Source of the DNA: CAZQEC01 sp964591565
Lineage (GTDB): Bacteria > Patescibacteriota > UBA1384 > CAJBMM01
Length of the DNA: 21,433 nt
Reading direction: 5' to 3'
NCBI GenBank assembly: GCA_964591565.1
Contig: CAZQEC010000019.1
Coordinates: 1-21,433 of the forward strand
The position numbers were made by a program, and so were the translations under genes. Positions 1-8,358 of this stretch are shown piece after piece (the stretch's first letter is position 1; every line of letters begins with the position of its first letter). The notes below the pieces were generated by a model. That model did not search any database and was not told where the DNA came from. It saw nothing but the letters and a program-made list of their open reading frames with translations.

Positions 1-7
1 TGATGCG

Positions 8-484
8 ATGAAGCTAGCAATTTCCCGAAAGCCAAAGCCCGCAGCAGTTTCCGATGAAGACGCGGAAGCGTCTAAAGAGGGACTGCCGGCAGGCCGCACC
101 GTCGTAGTTAGAAACATACCCTACGTGGTCATTGAAAACGACCTCAAGGGAATGTTCGACAAGGCGGGTTGTAAGCCGGCCCGGGTCATCATGCCTCTCC
201 ACGAAAGTGGACTAAACAGAGGCTTCGCCTTGGCAACGTTCGACAACGAGGACGCCGCGACCACAGCGGTGAACTCATTGATGGGGCTAAGGTGGGAAGA
301 TACGGAGCTTGAAATCGGGCTTCTTGAGAGCAAGTTCAAGCTTCCTGCTAGACCCGGCGATGCGTCGGCGAAAGCCGCCACTCCGCCAGCGGTGGATCTG
401 TCCGCCTATGACATCGCTGGTGTGCCCGCCAAAGACGCCACTGCGGCGGCCACGGCGAAGAAGTCAAAGAAGGGCAAGAAGTAA
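8..484 (+). CDS. RNA recognition motif (RRM) RNA-binding protein
   Basis: Encodes 158 residues with one RRM, the single-stranded-RNA-binding fold. RNP2 is VVVRNI (residues 32-37) and RNP1 is RGFALATF (71-78); the aromatic at position 3 of RNP1 is kept, while the one at position 5 is Ala, so stacking may be weaker than in the classical fold. A charged N-terminal arm of about 30 residues precedes it, and an Ala-rich tail ending in a lysine cluster (KKSKKGKK) follows, probably extra nucleic-acid contacts. Small single-RRM proteins occur in many bacteria and are often linked to cold or stress RNA handling; that role is inferred here. Only seven bases lie upstream, so neither the ribosome site nor the start can be verified and the gene might begin earlier. 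GC is about 55 percent against about 42 percent in the genes that follow. A strong hairpin terminator follows. Confidence 0.85.
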   Translation: MKLAISRKPKPAAVSDEDAEASKEGLPAGRTVVVRNIPYVVIENDLKGMFDKAGCKPARVIMPLHESGLNRGFALATFDNEDAATTAVNSLMGLRWEDTELEIGLLESKFKLPARPGDASAKAATPPAVDLSAYDIAGVPAKDATAAATAKKSKKGKK

Positions 485-534
485 AATGCCCTCAAATCAT
501 ATTTCCGACCTTGCTCTTCGAGCAGTGTTTCGGA

Positions 535-570
535 GCCCCCCATGCGACATGTTTGCATGGGGGCAGTTTT
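535..570 (+). terminator. Rho-independent terminator of the RRM gene
   Basis: CCCCCATGC (537-545) pairs perfectly with GCATGGGGG (555-563) across a 9-nt loop, and agTTTT follows. It lies 50 nt after the RRM stop codon and upstream of the next promoter, so it isolates the RRM gene from the large operon. Confidence 0.85.
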
Positions 571-593
571 ATGCCAAAAATTGCCATCGGTCG

Positions 594-629
594 TTTACTT
601 TTAGACATTCTATATGCCATAATTATACT
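594..629 (+). promoter_or_regulatory. Putative sigma-70-type promoter of the 641-7571 operon
   Basis: TTTACT (594-599) and CATAAT (618-623) are spaced 18 nt apart. An overlapping alternative is TTAGAC (601-606) with TATACT (624-629), spaced 17. Either would start transcription just before or inside the AAGGAG ribosome site (631-636), giving a very short leader. Read by eye only. Confidence 0.4.
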
Positions 630-640
630 CAAGGAGTTAT

Positions 641-967
641 ATGGCAAACGTACAAGAACTATTAGAAAAAGATATTTTTGAGCTACTGCATTTAGAAGGA
701 GCGTCTGACGAACAAAAAGAGGCACTTATTAATAAAATGAATGAATCAGTTCAGGCAAGAATTGTGGTGCGCATGGCGAGTCAAGTATCCGAAGAAGAAG
801 CACAACAATTTGCCCATTTAGCAGAGAATAATGACCAAGAGGGCATGAAGCAGTTTATTAGCGAACACGGGCTTGATTTAGCGCAAATGGCGGCAGAAGA
901 AGCTCTGAAGTTTCGTATTGAGCTAGCCGAAACACTCGATTTAGCCACAGGCGCACAACCGGAGTAA
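641..967 (+). CDS. Small acidic helical protein (DUF5663-like)
   Basis: Encodes 108 residues, almost entirely predicted alpha-helical and acidic, with no signal peptide, membrane segment or cysteine. From memory it resembles small Patescibacteria proteins annotated as DUF5663 (typical segment ARIVVRMASQ followed by an acidic SEEEAQQFAHL stretch); no function is known for them. The start is supported by AAGGAG at 631-636, only 4 nt before the ATG. It is the first gene of the operon and lies 7 nt before the 1524-residue protein gene, whose ribosome site (GGAG, 961-964) sits in the last codons of this gene, so the two are probably translationally coupled. It could be an assembly partner or chaperone of the large protein (inference from coupling only). 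Confidence 0.75.
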   Translation: MANVQELLEKDIFELLHLEGASDEQKEALINKMNESVQARIVVRMASQVSEEEAQQFAHLAENNDQEGMKQFISEHGLDLAQMAAEEALKFRIELAETLDLATGAQPE

Positions 968-974
968 AACGAAA

Positions 975-3900
975 ATGGGATGGTTTGGTAGGGGGGGTGA
1001 GATACAACCAGAAGCTGGAGAAAGTGGAGAGCAGGCTAGCTCGACCGCAGAAGTTGCAATAGAGCCCTCCAAATTAGCAAAAACTGCGTCTAGCATTGAA
1101 AATTTTGGTAACGGAATTGGACGTTTTGCCCATCAACTATCCACATCACAACTTTGGTTGTTTCGCGATATGTTTGCAAAATTTAAACGAAACGGCGGAC
1201 GTAATTTCGAGGATTTTCATCAAGCGGCCGAAGAACTTCATGGTGAGTTTGAAAATAAAATTGATGATGCAATAGATGGAGTTGATGGATTAACAGCAGA
1301 TCAAGAGCTGGAACAACTGAACAATAGTGCTAAAGAGGTAGATAAAAAGCTAGTTGACGCGATATTAACTCGTCTGAAAAAAGGCGAGGCGCTTGAGCCG
1401 CGCGATTTTGACGTATTGGTAAACGATTTAGTTGATGCTGATCTAGATTCTGCTATGGCTAAAATGAGTTTGTCTCCGCACGGGTTTAAGAACGTGCAAC
1501 ATATGTTAAACACTTTAGGAGTTGAATCGGTACACCATGAAGATGTGGTGGCGGTTCAGCAAGAATCGGAAGATGCCAAAGGATTGCAGGCCAAGATTGA
1601 TAAGTTGCCAGCTTTTTGGCAAAGACAAGCTCGAAGTGCACTACGCAGTGGTGTGGTGAGCGTTGGCGTGGGGGCATTGTTGATCACTGTGTTTGGATTA
1701 CCATTATTGCCAGTACTGGGTGGTGCGGCGGCGTCTTATTCTGGGGCAAATATCGGTCGGGGAATTGCCGACGCGGCATATCGCGAACGTAATTTACGCG
1801 GGACCAAAGAAGGTGAAGAAAGCTTGGCTTACAAAGTGGCTCAAGATAAGGTGGCAAATATTGTCACAATGCGGGAGTTTGGCAAAAAATATCAGGAAAC
1901 AGTGAATGTAAATGAACGAGCGGAGCTAGCCAAGCAGATTTTTGATCGCATGAAATTTAATGAAAGTGCCAACTTAAAACAATATAAAAGTTTGTCTAAA
2001 AAAGCGCGGTTGATGGAAATGGGAGCCGGAATTTTAGGTGGGGGAATGGTAGGTGGAATACTGGCTCAAGCGTGGCATAGCATGGCTGTATCGCATGAAG
2101 TGGCGCGTGAAACAAAAGAACGAACTGTTGCCAAATTAGCGGAATGGGCTGAAAAAGGCGTGCGAGTAGATGACGGGCAATTAGTAGTGGGTGAAAATCT
2201 TAAGCACCTTGGACATGTGCTTAAAAAGACCGCTGATGATGCATGGCGTTTTATAATTGAACAAAAAGATATTACGGCGGCGATGGATAAATTAGGCGAG
2301 CACTGGCAACAGTGGATGCACGGTAATGTAGATGGCGGATCTTTTGATTTAGCTGATGCTCCTGTAGTACCTGCCGATATGCAGGGAGCGGAGACATTTC
2401 ATATTTCCTCATGGAATAACATGGTTAATAGTGTAGCAAGCGAGCAGGTTGCAATCGAAATGGCCACTCAAAATGCTGAAAACGTGCTTACGCCACTCAT
2501 AACCGCTGGAGCAACGAGTGGTGCCATGGCACTTGAGCACGGTCTTCGACCTGAATTTGGGGCTGATGGGCAACCTCTTGGGCGTATGACGAAGGAAGAT
2601 CGCCACTCATTACGCGCACTTTCGGCCACTGCCGGTACAATGAAGCGCCAAGCTGATTCTACGACCGCGCACGGCACAAACGGTGCTGGCGGCGGGGGAG
2701 GTGGTGGAGGTAGTGCCGGTGGCGATGGTTCAGAATCAGATGTAACAATTATCAATCCGAGCACCCATGTTATTACACCTGACAGCACCGTTGTTTCGGG
2801 CGATACGGATGTCATTAGTCCGAAAACCACAGTAATTCGTTCAGGCACAAGTGTTGTTGGATCAGATACTGACGAAACGCCAGCTGGCCGAACGGACGCT
2901 TTAGATGCTGAAGATGAAACAACATCGACACGTAAAACTGACAGTACCGACGAAGAAACAAAAGAAGAACTAAAAACTGTAGAAATTCGTCCACAAATGG
3001 CACACGAGATTGGTCGTAATGAAAATGCGGTGCAATTTAATGTATCTAATGTTGAACGAGGGTCTACGATTTTACTCAAAATTGAGCGATCAATGCAAGT
3101 TCCAAGCGCAGATGGATCAGTTGGCGAGTGGTCGTATATTAACCTACCAAGTCTTATTATTAATGGGGATGAATGTATTACTCGATTGGAAAACGACACC
3201 CCAGAACGTCGTGCCAATAGTTCGAGAGCACGTCAGATTGAAACAGCGTTTCGTGAAAACTCAAACTTAGATGCACAATACGTAGCAATTCAAGTATTTC
3301 CAGCCAAGCTAGATGACAATGATTTATGGGGATATGATTTGCTTTCTTCAGATAAAACAAATGCCATATTAGCAGAATTACGGGTTGAGAATTCAATTAC
3401 TCATGATGAACATTCAACTACCATGGGTGATCGGGAAAAATATGCTGAAAATGATCAGAGAAAGTGGCGAAGGCGCGTTAAATCATCAAACATGCAAAAA
3501 CGCGAAGATCAATCACAGCAAAAAAAGAATGGTGGGACAATTGACGTGGAGCGAGATTATATTGAAAGAACTAATCGGCGCAACACTTTGGAGGAAGTGC
3601 CAAATGTTAAAGTTGAAAATGAAATACATAAGGGTGACGTGATTTCTGTTCCATTGGATGAGGTTAGAATTCGCATGCGTATGCAACGAGCTAATGAAGA
3701 AGATGATATGGATGATGTAATTGATGGCAAAAAGCGAGTGTATTCATTCCAAAGATTTACGCTTGAGGATACGAGTGGCAAAAGAGTAAAGGTTATATGT
3801 TTACAAGCGATTGAAGATAGTGAGCAATTTCAGGAAACATTAAGATATGTCATTGAACACCCTGAAATTAATCATCTAAATATGGAAATTGAGACAGAGG

Positions 3901-5549
3901 ATTATGACAAGAATGATGACGGGGAAATGATATTGCGTAGTTATCACATTGGGTCAGTGTCATTAGATCAACCAATAAAGGGTGATAAACCCGCCAAGCC
4001 AGTCTTAACCAAAATGCCATCCCTGCCGATACCAGATGTACCTACAGAGCCAGCCGAACCAACATCTCCATCAAAACCAACCATTCCCACCGAGCCAACA
4101 GATCCCGTGCTCACCTCTGAGCAAAAATCTGATGAAATGCAACGTATCACTCAGCTTTTATTTGCATACCGAGAAGCCGGTGAAAAATGGTTAAGGGAAT
4201 TTGACAATCCTAATGATATAAATTCCCGCCTCACTGCAGAAGGGTTAGTAAAACGAGCGGATTTTGAGCAAGTATTTAACCGATGGATAGCTGGTGAAAT
4301 GCTTCGAGAATTAGTTGAGAATGACTTAGATACGAATTTGCAACAAGTGCGACAAGCAATAGCTGATGCTATTCATTCTGTTGATTTTAAACCTTTAGAT
4401 TATATAACACAACACAGTATAATAAGTGAAATATCTGACTATCCCATAATTATGAAAAATTATTATCAATTTAATCAATCTCTACATAAAATTGCTGATG
4501 GTATTGTTAATAAATATATAAAAGACGGGCCGCCTGCGCCTCAAACCAGTGGCATCGAATCAATAATTTTGCCCGATGACGCGGAACAACCGATAAGTGA
4601 ACAGGAGCGGGAAGAAGGGCAAATTAGGGATATTCGATTTGCGTTAGCAAAATATCAAAATATCGGGCGAGAATGGCTTGGTAACCTTGATGCCGATGAG
4701 GCAGAAAACCCACGGTTTAATATGTTTGGTCTGGCTGACGATGAGCATCAGCGAGAAATTCAATACCGCTTAATGGTTGGGGGTATGTTATTTGAGGCGG
4801 TTGAGAAAGCGCTTGATCCAAACAAAGTTCCGGTTGTTATAACATCTGTTGCAAGCAAAGTACAGGTATTTAAGCAGTTTAATTTACTCAAGCGAATTTT
4901 TAGAGCCAGTAGCGTGTTTGAAACTGTAAATAAAGATTATAAGCAACTACAAAAATGGGTTAAAAAGATTGCTGATGGGATTATTGAGTTTAACACCGAA
5001 CCGACATTGCCTGAACCGCCGACTGAACCACCAGCAAGTCCGATCGCGGCTGAGGTTGAGGCACTGTCCGCATCGCCGACAACTGCTGAACCACCTGCAC
5101 CTGATGTAGAGGGTAAAAAAATGGCAGACAATTTAGTGGCTGCAATATGGGAACAAAAACCTAAATTGGGCGATATATCTGATTTGAGCATTGAGGAACA
5201 GTTCTTAACCTGTGCTTACAACCGCAAACATTCAGGTGAATTATTGCCTGGTAATGGTCATAGTGAAGATATGAAACGGGAAGCCAGGATTGCCCTTGAT
5301 GCTGACGGTCAGAGTGGCGAAGCTAGATTTGATGCGATAACCAAAATTGAAGAGTTACAAGAAAAAGCATATCTAGGAAGCGCAAAAATGTGGGAACAAG
5401 CGGCGTCAAGTGCTGAATCTGCAGATAGGGGAGTGGTAACGTCCAAAGTGGCACAACCCACCGTTGAAGCGCCTGCGGCGGTTGAACCAGAACGGGTAAA
5501 AATTGATACACGTAAATTAGTCAAAGAACCAGAAGGGACGGAAATATGA
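975..5549 (+). CDS. Giant membrane-anchored multidomain protein, function unknown
   Basis: Encodes 1524 residues; I do not recognise the family. Order: a soluble helical N-terminal region (1-224); a hydrophobic Gly-rich segment from about 228 to 262; charged helices; a second hydrophobic Gly-rich segment about 349-370; helices to about 550; a glycine run (570-586); six 7-residue [ST]-x-V-[IV]-type repeats (597-638); an acidic linker; two beta-rich regions about 660-790 and 880-995; a Pro/Thr/Glu linker (about 1000-1045); two homologous helical domains (1055-1180 and 1216-1341); another Pro-rich linker and a helical end. There is no N-terminal signal peptide, so insertion would depend on the internal segments. 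It overlaps the next gene by ATGA. The shape, membrane anchor plus rigid and flexible modules, suggests an envelope or surface scaffold, perhaps for the ATPases encoded downstream; this is inference. Confidence 0.8.
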   Translation: MGWFGRGGEIQPEAGESGEQASSTAEVAIEPSKLAKTASSIENFGNGIGRFAHQLSTSQLWLFRDMFAKFKRNGGRNFEDFHQAAEELHGEFENKIDDAIDGVDGLTADQELEQLNNSAKEVDKKLVDAILTRLKKGEALEPRDFDVLVNDLVDADLDSAMAKMSLSPHGFKNVQHMLNTLGVESVHHEDVVAVQQESEDAKGLQAKIDKLPAFWQRQARSALRSGVVSVGVGALLITVFGLPLLPVLGGAAASYSGANIGRGIADAAYRERNLRGTKEGEESLAYKVAQDKVANIVTMREFGKKYQETVNVNERAELAKQIFDRMKFNESANLKQYKSLSKKARLMEMGAGILGGGMVGGILAQAWHSMAVSHEVARETKERTVAKLAEWAEKGVRVDDGQLVVGENLKHLGHVLKKTADDAWRFIIEQKDITAAMDKLGEHWQQWMHGNVDGGSFDLADAPVVPADMQGAETFHISSWNNMVNSVASEQVAIEMATQNAENVLTPLITAGATSGAMALEHGLRPEFGADGQPLGRMTKEDRHSLRALSATAGTMKRQADSTTAHGTNGAGGGGGGGGSAGGDGSESDVTIINPSTHVITPDSTVVSGDTDVISPKTTVIRSGTSVVGSDTDETPAGRTDALDAEDETTSTRKTDSTDEETKEELKTVEIRPQMAHEIGRNENAVQFNVSNVERGSTILLKIERSMQVPSADGSVGEWSYINLPSLIINGDECITRLENDTPERRANSSRARQIETAFRENSNLDAQYVAIQVFPAKLDDNDLWGYDLLSSDKTNAILAELRVENSITHDEHSTTMGDREKYAENDQRKWRRRVKSSNMQKREDQSQQKKNGGTIDVERDYIERTNRRNTLEEVPNVKVENEIHKGDVISVPLDEVRIRMRMQRANEEDDMDDVIDGKKRVYSFQRFTLEDTSGKRVKVICLQAIEDSEQFQETLRYVIEHPEINHLNMEIETEDYDKNDDGEMILRSYHIGSVSLDQPIKGDKPAKPVLTKMPSLPIPDVPTEPAEPTSPSKPTIPTEPTDPVLTSEQKSDEMQRITQLLFAYREAGEKWLREFDNPNDINSRLTAEGLVKRADFEQVFNRWIAGEMLRELVENDLDTNLQQVRQAIADAIHSVDFKPLDYITQHSIISEISDYPIIMKNYYQFNQSLHKIADGIVNKYIKDGPPAPQTSGIESIILPDDAEQPISEQEREEGQIRDIRFALAKYQNIGREWLGNLDADEAENPRFNMFGLADDEHQREIQYRLMVGGMLFEAVEKALDPNKVPVVITSVASKVQVFKQFNLLKRIFRASSVFETVNKDYKQLQKWVKKIADGIIEFNTEPTLPEPPTEPPASPIAAEVEALSASPTTAEPPAPDVEGKKMADNLVAAIWEQKPKLGDISDLSIEEQFLTCAYNRKHSGELLPGNGHSEDMKREARIALDADGQSGEARFDAITKIEELQEKAYLGSAKMWEQAASSAESADRGVVTSKVAQPTVEAPAAVEPERVKIDTRKLVKEPEGTEI
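2763..2888 (+). repeat. Six tandem 7-residue beta-type protein repeats
   Basis: Residues 597-638 of the giant protein read in register as THVITPD, STVVSGD, TDVISPK, TTVIRSG, TSVVGSD and a degenerate TDETPAG. The consensus is [ST]-x-V-[IV]-x-x-[DGK]. The DNA is not repeated nearly as well as the protein, so the pattern is old and selected at the protein level. It follows the glycine run and could form a short beta-solenoid or stalk. Confidence 0.7.
4137..4997 (+). repeat. Duplicated ~126-residue helical domain inside the giant protein
   Basis: Residues 1055-1180 and 1216-1341 align over their whole length. Shared landmarks are a start with an aromatic-rich helix (FAYREAGEKWL against LAKYQNIGREWL), a middle GEMLRELVENDLD against GGMLFEAVEKALD, and an end KIADGIVNKYI against KIADGIIEFN. 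A Pro/Gln-rich linker separates them. Divergence is high, so the duplication is ancient. Confidence 0.75.
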
Positions 5550-7571
5550 GCGAAATTCAACCACAAAACGCAGATCCAACGTTGGCAAATGACGCTGGCG
5601 AACGTCTAAAGACTGCTATTGAAAGCGGCAACGTTAAGGACGCTTTAAAAGCTAGTTTAGAGTTACTGGAGGATGGGCGAATTACCGAAGCGGATCTTTT
5701 TTCAGTGCTTTTAATGAGTATTCCAGACAAAATGGAAGAGGCAAATAGTGCCTGGCATGAAGCCAAGCAAAAAGGCGATGTTGGTGANNNNNNNNNNTGA
5801 AATGGTGCGAGTTTTGTTGACTAATCCCGAGTGGTGGAAGGTGGTTTTGGACGCGGAAAAGGGAGAAGCAAATATCAAAGCAATAATCAATCGATTCGAA
5901 GAGGTTAATGCTACCAAATTGGCCGAAAAAGATGCTGAAACTGATAAGCTTAATAGACAACATCTCGAATTGGTTAGCGACAAGCATTTATTGCAAGAAC
6001 AATTAGCACGAGCTTTGACACCAAATGCAACCTTGACCAAAGTTGATGGAGATAAGGCAAAAATTTACGCATTTGATGATCCTGTTCGTAATGAGCAAAA
6101 AATGGATGATCGAAATAATGCGAATCTTGCGAAAAAGGATGAGATAATTGGTCAGCTTAATGCCGAAATAGTGACCAGTGACGCCGAAAATGCTGAATTA
6201 AAAAAACGAATCAAATCTCTGGAGGCAGAAATTGAAGCCGCGCAACAAGAAATGCATGAAATGATCAAAGAGAATGATACAAAAGAAGCGCAAAGAGCAC
6301 CTCTTCCAACAGAACCTAATCAGAATGATTCAAAACCGCCAGTCGAAAATGCAACAACCCTTCTTAAAGCAATGTCTGAAATCTACGATGAAATTGGGAT
6401 GGATAAATACGCTGGTGGTTTTAGTGAAGAAGATCAGGCTCGAATCGGAGAAAAAATAAAGACAGTAATAAAGGGTATTAAAGATATGCCTGTCAGTGCT
6501 ACACCAACTGATGTGTCTACACCCGATGTCATACCGTCTGCACCGGACGATTCGGGAACTCCTGGAGTGGAAATATCGCCAATTATGCAAGAAATAGACC
6601 ACTTGAGAGAATTGGGTCNNNNNNNNNNCGTGTTTAGTCCAGAGCAAGAGTTGGTACGTGGGGTTTATTTTGAAAAACGTCCTGATGAAAATATGCAAGT
6701 TAGCACGGACATATACCACGCCGCCTTAGAAAGTGCTCAACGAGTATTGAACGCCCCAGAGGATCAGGTGGAGAAATTGATGTATGATCTGCATCATAAA
6801 GTGAATGAATGGATCAGTAAATACACAGATAATTCAAAAACAACTCACGCAGTGTCCGAAGTCACCCCAGCGCCAGAGCAACGCGAAGTGAAGATAACTG
6901 GTATGAGAAACGTAATAGATAATTTAATAAAGCATGGCAAAAAAGAAAGGCCGAATGAACCTGAATGGAAGCAATTATACATTGGAGTCTATCGTAATAT
7001 TTTTCTTTTAAATGACGGATACGAGTTTCATGGCGAAAAATATGACGCAGTGGTTGAATGTGCCAAAAAAGTGATTGCGGGTTTAGAAAACGCAAATGAT
7101 AGTAAGCTCGCTACTTTGGTAAATGATCTGTACCAAGCAATAAACAATATGCATAATCGAGCAATACCAAAACCGAATGAGGTGCAGGCAAATGACAATA
7201 TTGTTCCAGCACCCGAGCAAACATTGGAACATGAATCTGCGCAGGAATTAAGCATAATTGACTGCTCGCTTGAGAAAATCAAAAACGGTGTTACTAATAT
7301 TAACGCTGAGATTAAAATTATGGGCTATGATCCAAGCAAAAAATACGTCGCATACCTAGTTGACGAAAACCAGAATAAAGCATTTTTTGAAAAGATTGAG
7401 ATAGTCAATGGTCAGCCTGGCGCGACAAAAATGCAACTCAAGAATTGTAATATTCCAGATAATTTTACATCTTACGAATATTCTGTCGTTCTAGTTCTTG
7501 AAAGCGGGGGAACCGAGGCTAGATGGGAAAACATAGCACTGGCGTATAATTTGAAGAAAAATTCAAAATAG
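5546..7571 (+). CDS. Coiled-coil repeat protein with C-terminal beta domain, function unknown (interrupted by two assembly gaps)
   Basis: At least about 670 residues; no recognised family. The frame from 5546 runs into the N run at 5788, and coding resumes in another frame after it (GAA ATG GTG from 5799), so this is one gene across a gap whose true length must be a multiple of three. The second gap (6619) keeps frame. Order: a helical N-terminal domain; two coiled-coil stretches with Glu/Lys/Leu heptads encoded at about 5925-6010 and 6130-6275; a Pro-rich linker; helical repeats, of which the last two are alike (IYHAALESAQRVLN against KYDAVVECAKKVIAG, then LMYDLHHKVNEW against LVNDLYQAINNM); and a beta-rich, perhaps Ig-like C-terminal domain of about 100 residues. 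No membrane segment. ATGA overlap and an AAGGGA ribosome site couple it to the giant protein, so a complex of the two is likely. Confidence 0.75.
5788..5797. other. Assembly gap (10 N) that breaks a reading frame
   Basis: The frame before the gap has codons starting at positions equal to 2 modulo 3, the frame after it at 0 modulo 3. The missing stretch must therefore be a multiple of three, not ten. The apparent stop at 5798-5800 is an artefact. Confidence 0.9.
6619..6628. other. Assembly gap (10 N), frame kept
   Basis: The same frame is open on both sides (ELG before, VFSPEQE after), so the missing length is 1 modulo 3. It interrupts a helical repeat of the coiled-coil protein. Confidence 0.85.
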
Positions 7572-7657
7572 ATGCTCTTTGCTCGGTGAAAAAACTTGTA
7601 CTAACCACCACTTCCGAGCTATGATTTAGATAGAAAGTATTATTATTTATGCTTTGT

Positions 7658-7762
7658 TGTCATTTCGACCAAGCGTCGCGCGTGGAGAAATCTATAAAAA
7701 TTATTAGAGATTTCTCGACTGCACCCCGCGCCATCTGGCGCAGGACTACGCTCGAAATGACA
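7658..7762. repeat. MITE-like inverted-repeat element, 105 bp
   Basis: Perfect 11-bp terminal inverted repeats TGTCATTTCGA (7658-7668) and TCGAAATGACA (7752-7762) enclose an inner perfect stem GAGAAATCT (7685-7693) / AGATTTCTC (7708-7716). Related sequence appears at 12514-12610. Elements with these ends are widespread dispersed intergenic repeats in bacterial genomes (recalled). It occupies most of the 235-nt gap between the two operons; the rest holds only a weak 6-bp GCTCGG/CCGAGC pairing (7581-7619). Confidence 0.8.
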
Positions 7763-7787
7763 GAATTTTTAAGACAAGTAATATAAT
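7757..7787 (+). promoter_or_regulatory. Putative promoter of the 7807-10879 operon
   Basis: TATAAT (7782-7787) is a perfect -10 hexamer. ATGACA (7757-7762), five of six matches to TTGACA, is the outer end of the inverted-repeat element; the spacing is 19 nt, longer than ideal. Transcription would start near the AAGGAG ribosome site (7792-7797). Confidence 0.4.
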
Positions 7788-7806
7788 AATTAAGGAGCGG
7801 TAGCTT

Positions 7807-8358
7807 ATGAGCTATGATCCGAATCAATTACAAAAAACTTTACCAGAAGTCGTTATACCAAATGACGGTGTTCAGACGACGGAAGACGACTTGCCGCCAG
7901 TAGCTATAACAGAGGACGGAATACAGAGGACAGAAGACGGAGGATGGAGAACGGAGGACGGAAGTTCGGAGGTAGTTGCTCAAAATTCTGAAAATCCTGA
8001 AATAGATCTGCCAGTAGGGGAGAGCTTGCCGGGTGTGGACGCTGTCCCAAATACTGAACCGACACAAACCATTCCAGACAGTCCAGTTGTTCCCGATCAA
8101 CCGCCTTCTGCGGAGCCGATTGTTGAGCCACCGGTGGCTGAAAATACACCCGAGACATTATCTACAGCTTCGCTTGAGGTGCCACATCAAGAATCAAGTG
8201 GACTAAAAGTTGCCGACATATTATCTACGGCTGATACAATGCGGAGAGCATCAGAAATAATTAGGGGAGACGGTTCGGGTGAATTGGGGAGTGGGGCAGC
8301 TAATTTAGATCGTGAGATATTAGCCGCGAGAGAGGAAATTAATTCAGGGGGGCAATGA
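7807..8358 (+). CDS. Acidic proline-rich disordered protein, function unknown
   Basis: Encodes 183 residues, mostly low complexity (Pro, Glu, Thr, Val) with no membrane segment, signal peptide or cysteine, so largely disordered. Only the end (about 138-180, with TADTMRRASEIIRG and LDREILAAREEI) looks helical. Residues 35-53 (about TEDGIQRTEDGGWRTEDG) are encoded by a copy of the gaggacgg DNA word that also occurs in non-coding DNA of this window. The start is well supported: AAGGAG at 7792-7797, 9 nt upstream. The stop overlaps the first ATPase start (ATGA), so it is probably a partner or linker of that ATPase. The disordered tail of the second ATPase has similar composition, including the same repeat. 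No function can be assigned. Confidence 0.7.
   Translation: MSYDPNQLQKTLPEVVIPNDGVQTTEDDLPPVAITEDGIQRTEDGGWRTEDGSSEVVAQNSENPEIDLPVGESLPGVDAVPNTEPTQTIPDSPVVPDQPPSAEPIVEPPVAENTPETLSTASLEVPHQESSGLKVADILSTADTMRRASEIIRGDGSGELGSGAANLDREILAAREEINSGGQ
7909..7964 (+). repeat. gaggacgg word tract inside a coding region
   Basis: Imperfect tandem of words such as acagaggacgga, acagaagacgga and acggaggacgga, read as repeated TEDG. None of the three forward frames contains a stop. The same word lies in the second ATPase gene (15493-15540) and in the secD upstream region (20073-20106). Confidence 0.75.

Noticed and set aside
2468..3217. Minus-strand 249-residue open frame inside the giant protein gene
   Set aside because: Shadow of low-complexity coding sequence (Ser/Val/Pro-rich, antisense to the glycine and heptad tracts) with no ribosome site or promoter.
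5748..5797. Separate gene starting at 5748 before the first N run
   Set aside because: This reading overlaps the in-frame 5546 gene in another phase and exists only because the N run is ten long.
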